Source: an uncultured Oscillospiraceae bacterium (lineage in GTDB: Bacteria; Bacillota; Clostridia; Oscillospirales; Oscillospiraceae). From it: DNA of 20,395 nt. Of the stretch, positions 1 through 8,441 are shown in pieces. Positions within the stretch are counted from its first letter, which is position 1; every line of letters begins with the position of its first letter. The position numbers and the translations under genes were made by a program. Below the pieces are notes generated by a model. The model was not told the DNA's origin. It saw only the letters and a list, made by a program, of their open reading frames with translations, and ran no database searches. The DNA is taken from assembly GCA_910585265.1 (NCBI GenBank), contig CAJUCA010000055.1, forward strand, positions 1 to 20,395, given 5' to 3'.

Positions 1-1413
<1,413 letters not shown>

Positions 1414-1443
1414 GAAACCCAACCTGCCCAGCGGCGGGGTGCC

Positions 1444-1518
1444 TGTCGGGGCGCACATTGTGCGCCCGCCTCCGGGACCGCTGCGGGAAAATGGGCGCGC
1501 GCGATATGCGCCCCGACA
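1444..1518. repeat. Structured inverted-repeat element (REP-like) between pckA and oadA
   Basis: A 12-base arm TGTCGGGGCGCA at 1444-1455 is the exact reverse complement of TGCGCCCCGACA at 1507-1518. Inside lie a hairpin formed by GGGCGCAC (1449-1456) and GTGCGCCC (1460-1467), and another possible pairing of GGGCGC (1493-1498) with GCGCCC (1508-1513). The layout resembles non-coding, REP-like dispersed repeats common in GC-rich gut clostridia. Only one copy is in this window, so its repeat status is inference. It could also act in mRNA stability at the pckA 3' end. Confidence 0.5.
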
Positions 1519-1571
1519 CCGGGTTTACCGCACATCCGTCATTAGGAATTCCAAAACGATCGGGCGAAGGA

Positions 1572-1605
1572 GGGACGCCGCGCTGCGGCGCGGCGTCCCG
1601 TTTCC
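1572..1605 (+). terminator. Hairpin upstream of oadA, probable pckA terminator
   Basis: A 12-bp perfect GC-rich stem (1572-1583 with 1588-1599) closes on a TGCG loop and is followed by GTTTCCC, a poor U-tract. It lies about 160 bases after the pckA stop and about 50 bases before the oadA start. It may terminate pckA transcripts or attenuate read-through into the oad operon. I found no convincing promoter between it and oadA. Confidence 0.55.
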
Positions 1606-1649
1606 CTGTCCGTGGTTCAAGCCAAGAGAAAATTTGGAGGTGTTTCCAT

Positions 1650-3053
1650 TTGAAGAAACAGGTCCTGTTCACGGAGACCGTTCTCCGTGACGCCAACCAG
1701 TCCCTGATGGCCACCCGCCTGCCCTACTCCGACTACGCCGACATCCTGTCCACCATGGACAAGGCCGGCTACTACTCGGTGGAGTGCTGGGGCGGAGCCA
1801 CCTTCGACTCCTGCCTGCGCTACCTGGGGGAGGACCCCTGGGAGCGGCTGCGCAGCATCCGCAAGAATATGCCCAACACCCGGCTCCAGATGCTGCTCCG
1901 GGGCCAGAACCTGCTGGGCTACAAGCACTACCACGACGACGTGGTGGAGAAGTTCGTGGAGCTGTCCATCAAGAACGGCATCGACGTGATCCGCATATTC
2001 GACGCCCTCAACGACTTCCGCAACATCAAGACCGCCTTGGAGGCCACCAAGAAGTACGCCAACAAGCGCACCGTGGCCTCCGGCTGCATCTCCTACACCC
2101 AGAGCCCCGTGCACACCGTCTCCAAGTACGTGGAGATGTGCAAGGAGCTGAAGGAGATGGGCTTCGACACCATCTGCCTGAAGGACATGGCGGGCACCAT
2201 GAGCCCCAACGAGGCCGAGGGCCTCATCAAGGGCATTAAGGACGCCGTGGGCGAGATGCCCATCGTCCTGCACACCCACTGCACCACCGGCATGGCCTAC
2301 ATGACCCTGCTGGCCGCCATCCAGTCCGGTGTGGACGTCATCGACACCGCCACCTCCTGCTTCTCCAACGGCACCAGTCAGGCCGCCACCGAGACCATGT
2401 TCTACGCCCTCCAGCAGTACGGCATCGGCACCGGGCTGAACGAGGAAGTCATCAACAAGGTGAACGACTACTTCAAGCCCATCAAGCAGAAGTACGTGGA
2501 CAGCGGCCTCATCAACCCCAAGAGCATGGCCACCGACTCCCAGGCCCTGGTGTACAAGGTGCCCGGCGGAATGCTGTCCAACATGATCGCCAACCTGAAG
2601 GATCTGAACGCCATGGACAAGTTCGACGCCGCCCTGGCGGAGATCCCCAGCGTCCGGGCCGACCTGGGCTATCCCCCGCTGGTGACCCCCCTGTCCCAGA
2701 TGGTGGGCAACCAGGCCGTCACCAACGTGCTCATGGGCGAGCGGTACAAGCAGATCTCCAAGGAGATCAAAAACTACTTCAAGGGCGAGTACGGCATCGC
2801 TCCCGCCCCCGTCAGCCCCGAGCTGGAGACCAAGATCCTGGGCGAGGGCGGCAAGCCCGTGGACTGCCGGATCGAGGACTCCAAGCGCACCGGCGAGGAG
2901 TTCAAGGCCGCTAAGGAGGCCCTGGGCGACCTGTGCCGCTCCGAGGAGGACGTGATGAGCTACATCTGCTTCCCGGATCAGGCGGAGAAGTTCTTCCAGG
3001 ACCGCAAGGCCCGGGAGGAGAATGTGGCCACCTATACCATCACCGAGGCGTAA
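1650..3053 (+). CDS. oadA: Oxaloacetate decarboxylase alpha subunit (carboxyltransferase)
   Basis: Transfers the carboxyl group of oxaloacetate to protein-bound biotin, releasing pyruvate. The 467-residue protein opens with the HMGL-like/PYC-type TIM barrel (FTETVLRDANQS, metal-ligand Asp14) and has the catalytic Lys178 (CLKDMAG) and metal-ligand His208 and His210 (LHTHCT). The C-terminal half is the conserved carboxylase domain. It ends without a biotinyl domain, unlike Klebsiella OadA (about 595 residues); the carrier is a separate gene. The start is TTG at 1650, with GGAGG at 1636-1640, 9 bases upstream. No in-frame ATG lies near that ribosome site. It is first of four closely packed genes. 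It could serve another decarboxylase or pyruvate carboxylase (PycB-type), but the OadB partner favours oxaloacetate decarboxylase. Confidence 0.92.
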   Translation: MKKQVLFTETVLRDANQSLMATRLPYSDYADILSTMDKAGYYSVECWGGATFDSCLRYLGEDPWERLRSIRKNMPNTRLQMLLRGQNLLGYKHYHDDVVEKFVELSIKNGIDVIRIFDALNDFRNIKTALEATKKYANKRTVASGCISYTQSPVHTVSKYVEMCKELKEMGFDTICLKDMAGTMSPNEAEGLIKGIKDAVGEMPIVLHTHCTTGMAYMTLLAAIQSGVDVIDTATSCFSNGTSQAATETMFYALQQYGIGTGLNEEVINKVNDYFKPIKQKYVDSGLINPKSMATDSQALVYKVPGGMLSNMIANLKDLNAMDKFDAALAEIPSVRADLGYPPLVTPLSQMVGNQAVTNVLMGERYKQISKEIKNYFKGEYGIAPAPVSPELETKILGEGGKPVDCRIEDSKRTGEEFKAAKEALGDLCRSEEDVMSYICFPDQAEKFFQDRKAREENVATYTITEA

Positions 3054-3065
3054 GGGGGGCGCGGT

Positions 3066-3422
3066 ATGAATACTCTCGCCCTTACCGCCGCCAATCTGGG
3101 CATTGGCGGCTCCGGCATCGCCGCCGTGCTGGGCTATGCCGTGGTGTTCTTCGGCCTGGTGCTGCTGATGTGCGTGGTCATCCTCATGGGCAAGGCCATG
3201 GCGGGCACCAACAAGAAGGCCGAGGTCAAGGCCCCCGGCTCCGCTCCGGCCCCCGCGGCCCCCGCCGCGCCTGCCGCGCCCCCGGCCCCCGGCTCCGCCG
3301 GCGAGGTCAAGCTGTTCGACGTGCCCGACAAGGAGGCCGCCATGATCATGGCGATTGTGGCCGACAAGATGGGCAAGCCGCTGAACGAGCTGCGCTTCAA
3401 GTCCATTAAGGAGGTCAAGTGA
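3066..3422 (+). CDS. OadG-like small membrane subunit of the sodium-pumping decarboxylase
   Basis: A 118-residue protein with one membrane helix at about residues 17-42, an Ala/Pro-rich flexible linker at about 50-75, and a short conserved C-terminal part (about 76-118). This is the layout of the gamma (OadG) or delta (MmdD) subunit that holds the carboxyltransferase to the membrane beta subunit. It starts 12 bases after oadA, behind a GGGGGG ribosome site, and ends one base before the biotin carrier gene. Position and topology drive the call; small subunits of this family diverge strongly in sequence, so the exact subfamily is uncertain. Confidence 0.75.
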   Translation: MNTLALTAANLGIGGSGIAAVLGYAVVFFGLVLLMCVVILMGKAMAGTNKKAEVKAPGSAPAPAAPAAPAAPPAPGSAGEVKLFDVPDKEAAMIMAIVADKMGKPLNELRFKSIKEVK

Positions 3423-3423
3423 A

Positions 3424-3822
3424 ATGAAATATAAAGTGACCCTGAACGGCCGCACCTACGAGGTGGAGGTGGAGGCGGGCAAGGCCATGCTGGCGGACGA
3501 GTACGAGGCTTACGCCCCCGCGCCCGCCGCCCCTGCCGCTCCTGCCGCCGCCCCCGCCGCGGCTCCCGCGCCCGCCGCCGCCCCTGCCGCCCCCGCCGCC
3601 ATCGCCGCGGGCGAGCCGGTGAACTCCCCCATGCCCGGCACCATCCTCCGGGTAGAGGTGGCCCAGGGTGCCGCCGTCAAGGAGGGCCAGCTGCTGGTGG
3701 TGCTGGAGGCCATGAAGATGGAAAACGAGATCCTCGCCCCCAAGGACGGCACCGTCGCCCAGGTGGTGGTGCAGAAGGGCAGCCATGTGGAGACCGGTTC
3801 GCCGCTGATCGTCCTGGCATAA
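3424..3822 (+). CDS. Biotin carboxyl carrier protein of the decarboxylase
   Basis: Carries CO2 on biotin between the alpha subunit and the membrane beta subunit. The 132-residue protein has a short conserved N-terminus (about 1-28), a strongly Ala/Pro-rich linker (about 29-61), and a C-terminal biotinyl domain (about 62-132). That domain contains the EAMKMEN motif, with Lys98 as the biotinylation site. The ribosome site AAGGAGG (3408-3414) lies inside the end of the preceding gene, 9 bases before the ATG, consistent with translational coupling. A biotin protein ligase must be encoded elsewhere. Equivalent stand-alone carriers are known in methylmalonyl-CoA and glutaconyl-CoA decarboxylases (MmdC, GcdC). 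Confidence 0.92.
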   Translation: MKYKVTLNGRTYEVEVEAGKAMLADEYEAYAPAPAAPAAPAAAPAAAPAPAAAPAAPAAIAAGEPVNSPMPGTILRVEVAQGAAVKEGQLLVVLEAMKMENEILAPKDGTVAQVVVQKGSHVETGSPLIVLA

Positions 3823-3834
3823 GGAGGGGCTTGT

Positions 3835-5256
3835 ATGGATATCTTACAAACCCTGTCCAAGCTGGCCACCGAGTCCGGCTTCGCCGGGTTCTTTGCCAAC
3901 GGCGGCTGGAAAAACCTGATCATGATCGCCGTGGCCTGCCTGCTGCTGTACCTGGGCATCGGCAAGAAGTTCGAGCCGCTGCTGCTGGTGGGCATCGCCT
4001 TCGGCGTGCTGCTCACCAACATCCCCGGCGCGGGGCTGTACCACATGGGTATGTGGGACGCCTATGTGTACGAGTGCGCCTATGATCCCGTCAACGACTA
4101 CGCCCTCTATAACACGGCGGAGGAGCGGGCCTACAACGAGATGGAGATGAACTATTATATCGTAGCCCGGGCCAGCGGGCACACCACGGAGCAGATCGAG
4201 GACTACTTCGAGAAGCAGGCCGGGGCGGACGCCACCAACGACTTTATGGCCCTGTACGCCACGTGCGATCAGAATGCCGCGAACGAGCTGGCGGGCAAGC
4301 TCAAGGGGGAGCTGTCCTTCACCGACATCATCCACCTGGGCGGCCTGCTGGACATCCTGTATATCGGCGTCAAGGCGGGCGTGTACCCCTGCCTGATCTT
4401 CATCGGCGTGGGTGCCATGACCGACTTCGGTCCCCTCATCGCCCGGCCCTCCTCCATGCTCATGGGCGCGGCGGCGCAGCTGGGCGTGTTCTTCGCCTTC
4501 TTCGGCGCGTGCCTGCTGGGCTTTGCCGGCAACGTGGCCGCCGCCATCGGCATCATCGGCGGCGCGGACGGACCCACGGCCATCTACCTGACCACCAAGC
4601 TGGCCCCGGCTTTCCTGGGCCCCATCGCCATCGCCGCCTACTCCTATATGGCCCTGATCCCCATGATTCAGAAGCCCCTCATGCGGGCACTGACCACGGA
4701 GAAGGAGCGGAAGGTGAAGATGGAGCAGGCCCGCCCGGTGTCCAAGGTGGAGAAGGTGGTGTTCCCCATCCTGGTGGCCACCTTCGTCATCCTGCTCATC
4801 CCCTCCACCGCCCCCCTCATCGGCTGCCTGATGTTCGGCAACCTGCTGAAGGAGACCGGCGTCACCGAGCGTCTGAGCGACACCGCCCAGAACGCCCTGA
4901 TGAACATTGTCACCCTGTTCCTGGGCATCAGCGTGGGTGCCACCACCGTGGCGGCCCGGTTCCTGTCCCTCCAGACCCTGATGATCGTGGTGCTGGGCGT
5001 TATTGCCTTCATGTTCTCCACCATCGGCGGCCTGCTGATGGGCAAGCTCATGTACAAGCTGTCCGGCGGCAAGATCAACCCGCTGATCGGCTCCGCGGGC
5101 GTGTCCGCCGTCCCCATGGCGGCCCGTGTGTCCCAGGACGTGGGCCGGGAGGCCAACCCCAACAACTTCCTGCTGATGCACGCCATGGGCCCCAACGTGG
5201 CCGGCGTCATCGGCTCCGCCATCGCGGCGGGCTTCCTGCTGGCTGTGTTCGGCTGA
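3835..5256 (+). CDS. oadB: Sodium-translocating decarboxylase beta subunit
   Basis: Membrane protein that releases CO2 from carboxybiotin and uses the free energy to export Na+. The 473 residues include the family hallmarks: GGADGPTAIYL with the Na+-site Asp245 (equivalent to Asp203 of Klebsiella OadB), GSAGVSAVPMAARVS, and HAMGPNVAGVIGSAIAAG near the C-terminus. The N-terminus has KKFEPLLLVGIAFG and a long hydrophilic, acidic insert (about residues 75-145) between the early helices. Klebsiella OadB (433 residues) has a related but shorter insert. The gene is last in the operon, 12 bases after the biotin carrier with AAGGAGG between, and is followed by a strong terminator. MmdB and GcdB are close relatives, so the substrate rests on the alpha subunit. 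Confidence 0.94.
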   Translation: MDILQTLSKLATESGFAGFFANGGWKNLIMIAVACLLLYLGIGKKFEPLLLVGIAFGVLLTNIPGAGLYHMGMWDAYVYECAYDPVNDYALYNTAEERAYNEMEMNYYIVARASGHTTEQIEDYFEKQAGADATNDFMALYATCDQNAANELAGKLKGELSFTDIIHLGGLLDILYIGVKAGVYPCLIFIGVGAMTDFGPLIARPSSMLMGAAAQLGVFFAFFGACLLGFAGNVAAAIGIIGGADGPTAIYLTTKLAPAFLGPIAIAAYSYMALIPMIQKPLMRALTTEKERKVKMEQARPVSKVEKVVFPILVATFVILLIPSTAPLIGCLMFGNLLKETGVTERLSDTAQNALMNIVTLFLGISVGATTVAARFLSLQTLMIVVLGVIAFMFSTIGGLLMGKLMYKLSGGKINPLIGSAGVSAVPMAARVSQDVGREANPNNFLLMHAMGPNVAGVIGSAIAAGFLLAVFG

Positions 5257-5268
5257 TTTCCCGCCTCC

Positions 5269-5300
5269 AAGCCCCCATCGACCGATGGGGGCTTTCCTTT
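5269..5300 (+). terminator. Rho-independent terminator of the oad operon
   Basis: AAGCCCCCATCG (5269-5280) pairs perfectly with CGATGGGGGCTT (5283-5294), followed by the T-rich run TCCTTTT. It starts 12 bases after the oadB stop. Confidence 0.88.
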
Positions 5301-5321
5301 TCCGGCCGGGTGTGATATAAT
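5293..5321 (+). promoter_or_regulatory. Extended -10 promoter of the sirtuin gene
   Basis: A perfect -10 box TATAAT (5316-5321) is preceded by TG at 5313-5314, giving an extended -10. At 17-bp spacing the -35 is only TTTCCT (5293-5298), inside the U-tract of the upstream terminator. The predicted start near 5328 leaves a leader of only about 15 bases. Confidence 0.7.
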
Positions 5322-5343
5322 TTCCGAAAAAGGAGGGATGGCT

Positions 5344-6066
5344 ATGACTCCCCAGCAGCAGCTCCAGCAGTGGATCGCGGACAGCGGCAGCATCGTCTTT
5401 TTCGGCGGGGCGGGCGTGTCCACCGAGAGCGGCATCCCCGACTTCCGCAGCGTGGACGGCCTGTACCGCCAGCAGTACGACGAGCCGCCGGAGACCATCC
5501 TCAGCCACACCTATTTCCAACGCCGGACGGCGGATTTCTACCGCTTCTACCGGGCCAAAATGCTGTGCCTGGACGCCCAGCCCAACGCCGCCCACAGGAA
5601 GCTGGCGGAGCTGGAGGCGGCGGGTAAGCTGAAGGCCGTGGTGACCCAGAACATCGACGGGCTCCACCAGGCGGCGGGCAGCCGGACGGTGTACGAGCTT
5701 CACGGCTCCATCCACCGGAACTACTGCACCCAATGCCATGCCTTCTACGGCCCGGACTTCATCGCCGGGGGGGAGGGCGTGCCCCTGTGCCCGGTGTGCG
5801 GCGGGCTGGTGAAGCCCGACGTGGTGCTGTACGAGGAGGGCTTGGACCAGGAGACGGTGAAGGGCGCGGTGGAGGCCATCCGCCGGGCGGACGTGCTCAT
5901 TGTGGGGGGCACCTCCCTGGTGGTGTACCCGGCGGCGGGGCTGATCAACTACTACGGGGGGAACCGGCTGGTGCTGATCAACCGGGACCCCACCCCCTGC
6001 GACGCCCAGGCGGATCTGGTGATACACGACTCCATCGGCCGGGTACTGGGAGGGATCGCGCTGTGA
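5344..6066 (+). CDS. Sirtuin (SIR2-family NAD-dependent protein deacylase)
   Basis: Removes acetyl or other acyl groups from lysine using NAD+, forming nicotinamide and O-acyl-ADP-ribose. The 240-residue protein has the NAD-binding motif GGAGVSTESGIPDFRS (21-36), TQNIDGLH (101-108), the catalytic His120 in LHGS, and a four-cysteine zinc site (Cys128, Cys131, Cys149, Cys152). This is the full length of a bacterial CobB/SrtN-type sirtuin. Two in-frame ATGs exist; the second (5344) lies 7 bases from AGGAGG (5331-5336), while the first (5338) lies only one base from it, so 5344 is preferred. The stop overlaps the GTG start of the next gene. Its targets cannot be read from the sequence; acyl preference beyond acetyl is open. 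Confidence 0.94.
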   Translation: MTPQQQLQQWIADSGSIVFFGGAGVSTESGIPDFRSVDGLYRQQYDEPPETILSHTYFQRRTADFYRFYRAKMLCLDAQPNAAHRKLAELEAAGKLKAVVTQNIDGLHQAAGSRTVYELHGSIHRNYCTQCHAFYGPDFIAGGEGVPLCPVCGGLVKPDVVLYEEGLDQETVKGAVEAIRRADVLIVGGTSLVVYPAAGLINYYGGNRLVLINRDPTPCDAQADLVIHDSIGRVLGGIAL

Positions 6067-6965
6067 GGGACGATAAGCTCCAACGGGCCGTGCCGGTGCT
6101 GTCCGCCCTGGGGAAGTCGGTGTGCTACCTGGCCCTGTTCCTGGGGATGCAGGTGGCGGTGCTTCTGCCTTTCTCCCTTGTGGCGGGGGTGCAGGCGGCC
6201 CTGGGCGGCGACGCCGACGCGCTGTACGCCGAGCTGAACGCCAACCTGATGACCTACACCATGATCTCCGGCCTGCTGACCCTGATCATCATCCTCGCCG
6301 TCTACCGGCTCCGCCGCAGGCCCATGGCGGAGGCCCTGTGGCTCCGGGGAGTGGACGGCCCCACCCTGCTGACGGGGGCGGCCCTGGCCCCCGGGCTGTA
6401 CCTGATCATCGGCACGCTGCTGATGCTGCTGCCCAAGGCGTGGACGGAGAGCTACAACGAGGCGTCCGCCGGCATTGACAGCGGCACCCTCACCGGGGTG
6501 CTGGCGGTGGCGGTGGTGGCCCCGGTGGTGGAGGAGCTGATCTTCCGGGGGCTGATGCTGAACCGCCTGCGCATGGTGATGCCGGGGTGGGTGGCGGTGC
6601 TGCTGTCCTCCGCCGTGTTCGGGGCCTGCCACGGGAACCCGGTGTGGTTTGGGTACGCCTTCGCGCTGGGGGCCTTCTTCGGCTTCCTGGACCTGCGGGC
6701 CAACTCCGTCCTGCCCTCCATCCTGGGCCATCTGGCCTTCAACGCCATCAGCCAGATCCTGTCCTTCGTGCCCGAGACGGAGGACGGCTCGGAGGCGGGC
6801 CTGGCGGTGAAGATTCTGCTGCTGGCGGCGGTTGCGGCCCCGGCGTTGAATTGGAGGGCCATCACGGCCCTGTTCCGGCGGAGGCCCAGGCGGGCGGCCC
6901 TGCCCGCCCCCAGGGTCCTGCCCACCCAGCCGGGAACCTACGACTACGACCCCTGGGACGAATAA
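6063..6965 (+). CDS. CPBP-family intramembrane glutamic endopeptidase (CAAX protease-like)
   Basis: A 300-residue, very hydrophobic protein with several predicted helices and the CPBP/Abi signature: EELIFRG with Glu157-Glu158 and Arg162, a second motif with His190 (CHGNP), and GHLAFN with His223 and Asn227. These are the presumed metal-free catalytic residues of Rce1-type proteases. The start is GTG at 6063, 8 bases after GGGAGGG (6048-6054), overlapping the sirtuin stop as GTGA. The two genes should therefore be translationally coupled. The C-terminal tail (about 275-300) is basic and Pro-rich and probably cytoplasmic. Bacterial members act in bacteriocin immunity, sorting or signalling; the substrate here is unknown. 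Confidence 0.88.
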   Translation: MRDDKLQRAVPVLSALGKSVCYLALFLGMQVAVLLPFSLVAGVQAALGGDADALYAELNANLMTYTMISGLLTLIIILAVYRLRRRPMAEALWLRGVDGPTLLTGAALAPGLYLIIGTLLMLLPKAWTESYNEASAGIDSGTLTGVLAVAVVAPVVEELIFRGLMLNRLRMVMPGWVAVLLSSAVFGACHGNPVWFGYAFALGAFFGFLDLRANSVLPSILGHLAFNAISQILSFVPETEDGSEAGLAVKILLLAAVAAPALNWRAITALFRRRPRRAALPAPRVLPTQPGTYDYDPWDE

Positions 6966-6971
6966 GAGACG

Positions 6972-7003
6972 AAACCCCTTGCGGAGCTCCGCAAGGGGTT
7001 TTT
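6972..7003 (+). terminator. Perfect palindromic terminator after the CPBP gene
   Basis: Bases 6972-7001 form an uninterrupted 30-base palindrome centred on GCGGAGCTCCGC and ending in TTTTT. The symmetrical A/T flanks could let it work in both directions, though no minus-strand gene is adjacent. Confidence 0.9.
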
Positions 7004-7009
7004 CCACGC

Positions 7010-7066
7010 AAAAGCCTTCCCACACAGGGGGAAGGTGGCACGGCGAAGCCGTGACGGATGAGGGGT
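7010..7066. repeat. Two-hairpin element, likely dispersed repeat
   Basis: CCTTCCC (7015-7021) pairs with GGGAAGG (7029-7035); CACGGC (7039-7044) pairs with GCCGTG (7048-7053) over a GAA loop; GACGGATGAGG follows. From memory, sequences of this form (AAGGTGGC, a small hairpin, then GACGGATGAGG) recur between genes in gut Oscillospiraceae. Only one copy is in the window, so copy number is not shown here. Confidence 0.5.
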
Positions 7067-7113
7067 GCGAATCGGAATGCGCCTTGAATTTATCGAAAAA
7101 CAATAAAAAATAC

Positions 7114-7142
7114 TTGACAAACGATATCACCCGTGGTAAGCT
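7114..7142 (+). promoter_or_regulatory. Promoter of the DUF2975/Xre cassette
   Basis: Consensus -35 TTGACA (7114-7119), a 17-bp spacer, and -10 TAAGCT (7137-7142), in a locally A-rich stretch that contrasts with the GC-rich surroundings. The predicted start lies about 15 bases before the first start codon. Confidence 0.75.
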
Positions 7143-7163
7143 CTGGAACAAGAGGTGGTTGAA

Positions 7164-7754
7164 ATGGCACAAACTTCCGTCCAGAAGCTGGCCCAGGTGC
7201 TGCGGGTGCTGGTGATTATCACGCTTGTGTGTAATATCCTGGCGTTGTTTCTGGTACCGATGATGGCGTTCACCTCGTCTGCCGGTGAGGTGGTACACTG
7301 GGGAATGGACGAGCTGTCCTATCTGTTTGGCCTGGAGCCTGTGCCGGACATCTATTACTGCTTCGACCTTGTGCTCCTCCTCTCCTGGGCCGCGGTGTGG
7401 AGGGACGCCTATCTGGCCGTGCTCACGGTGTTCCTCTGGGCCTGCGGCACCTGCACCGCCGTCATCCTCTGGCAGGCCAAGCGGGTGCTGGACACCATCC
7501 TGAAGGGGACGCCCTTCGTCATGGACAACGCCAAAAGTATGAGACGGGCGGCGATCTGCTGTTTCCTGATCTCCGGGGCGGCGTTCCTGCGGCTCATTTG
7601 GGGATTTGTCACGTACAAGAGCATCCTGCCCCTGCTCACCTACAACGCCCTGTTCGTCCCCATCTTCCTCATGGGCGGGCTGCTGTTCCTGGTGATGTCC
7701 GCCCTGTTCCGGCAGGCCGCCCAGATCAAGGCGGAAAACGACCTGACCATATAG
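7164..7754 (+). CDS. DUF2975-family membrane protein
   Basis: A 196-residue protein with four predicted membrane helices (about 12-34, 63-80 to 84-104, 129-150, 165-187). The loop after residue 105 holds the DUF2975-like pattern LKGTPFVMDNAKSMRR. Members of this family (B. subtilis YoaS type) nearly always sit beside a small YozG-type Xre regulator, as here. The ATG at 7164 is 8 bases from AGAGG (7151-7155); an in-frame GTG at 7155 overlaps that ribosome site and is less likely. The molecular role of the family is unknown. Inference: the membrane partner of the regulator encoded next, perhaps sequestering it or sensing the membrane. Confidence 0.82.
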   Translation: MAQTSVQKLAQVLRVLVIITLVCNILALFLVPMMAFTSSAGEVVHWGMDELSYLFGLEPVPDIYYCFDLVLLLSWAAVWRDAYLAVLTVFLWACGTCTAVILWQAKRVLDTILKGTPFVMDNAKSMRRAAICCFLISGAAFLRLIWGFVTYKSILPLLTYNALFVPIFLMGGLLFLVMSALFRQAAQIKAENDLTI

Positions 7755-7827
7755 GGGGCAGGCCCATGGAAACGGTAAGCCGGCCCGGCCCCCTCCGGGG
7801 GCGGAGACAGGAAGGAGGGCGGACGGT

Positions 7828-8055
7828 ATGGCAATTATCGTCAACCTGGACGTGATGATGGCCAAGCGGAAAATGTCCCTGGGGGAGCTGTCCCAGCGGG
7901 TGGACGTGACCATGGCCAACCTGTCCATCCTGAAAAACAACAAGGCCAAGGCGGTGCGCTTCTCCACCCTGGAGGCCATCTGCGCGGCCCTGGACTGCCA
8001 GCCGGGGGACATTCTGGAGTACGTACCCGATGAACTGGGAAAGGAGGAAACCTGA
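7828..8055 (+). CDS. YozG-like Xre-family HTH regulator
   Basis: A 75-residue protein made of one Cro/C1-type helix-turn-helix domain (HTH about residues 17-38), with the ending CAALDCQPGDILEY typical of the YozG subgroup. The ATG follows GGAGGG (7814-7819) by 8 bases. A short GC hairpin (7788-7793 with 7797-7802) sits in the 73-base gap after the DUF2975 gene and might tune relative expression. The ribosome site of the next gene lies inside its 3' end. Pairing with DUF2975 is the usual family context; it probably regulates its own operon, but no operator is evident. Confidence 0.9.
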   Translation: MAIIVNLDVMMAKRKMSLGELSQRVDVTMANLSILKNNKAKAVRFSTLEAICAALDCQPGDILEYVPDELGKEET

Positions 8056-8056
8056 T

Positions 8057-8359
8057 ATGCTTTGGCTTTGGTCTGCGATGGAATTAGGCTTTGGCCTGGG
8101 TGCATGGGGCTTGGGTGTGGCGGCGGTACGACTTCGGTGGCAGGAGACGTCCCGTCTGTGCGGTCTGGGCAGTCTGGCCTGCTGTGCCGTGTCGCTGTGC
8201 ACGGTGGTGTTTGAGCTGGCCCGCTATGCGGACATTGAGGACACCTCGGCCTTTTTGGATACCGCAAACGCGTTTCGCCTTGCCGCCGGAGTGCTGCTGC
8301 TGGGGACACTGGTGCTGAACGCCGCCGCCCTCCTGCTCCGCTCACGGCGGGAGGACTGA
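8057..8359 (+). CDS. Small three-helix membrane protein, function unknown
   Basis: A 100-residue hydrophobic protein with three likely membrane segments (about 2-24, 33-52, 72-93) and a basic C-terminal RSRRED end. I do not recognise a family. The ATG at 8057 is one base after the stop of the Xre gene and 9 bases from AAGGAGG (8041-8047), which is good evidence that it is translated and coupled to that gene. A terminator closes the operon 24 bases after its stop. Being third in a DUF2975/YozG operon suggests it works with, or is controlled by, that pair. It could be an immunity-like or stress membrane protein; nothing in the sequence decides this. Confidence 0.75.
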   Translation: MLWLWSAMELGFGLGAWGLGVAAVRLRWQETSRLCGLGSLACCAVSLCTVVFELARYADIEDTSAFLDTANAFRLAAGVLLLGTLVLNAAALLLRSRRED

Positions 8360-8382
8360 CAACCCCACAACCCGTACCGCAT

Positions 8383-8410
8383 GACCGCCCCGGCCATGGG
8401 GCGGTCTTTT
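8383..8410 (+). terminator. Terminator after the three-helix membrane gene
   Basis: GACCGCCCC (8383-8391) pairs perfectly with GGGGCGGTC (8398-8406) over a GGCCAT loop, followed by TTTT. It sits only 31 bases before the lipoprotein start codon, so it may also limit expression of that gene. Confidence 0.82.
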
Positions 8411-8441
8411 CGCGGCCCAAATTGGAAAGGAGAAACCCAAA

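Noticed and set aside
1617..3455. Long minus-strand open frame (over 600 codons) opposite oadA
   Set aside because: Composition is dominated by His, Gly, Leu and Val, typical of antisense reading of GC-rich codons. The plus strand has clear catalytic motifs and ribosome sites.
3520..3605. GC-rich near-repeats that could look like a tandem repeat or CRISPR-like array
   Set aside because: They are in frame and encode the Ala/Pro linker of the biotin carrier; no spacer-repeat structure exists.
7766..7855. Possible small open frame between the DUF2975 and Xre genes
   Set aside because: It has no ribosome site, overlaps the GC hairpin and runs out of frame into the Xre gene; no protein-like composition.
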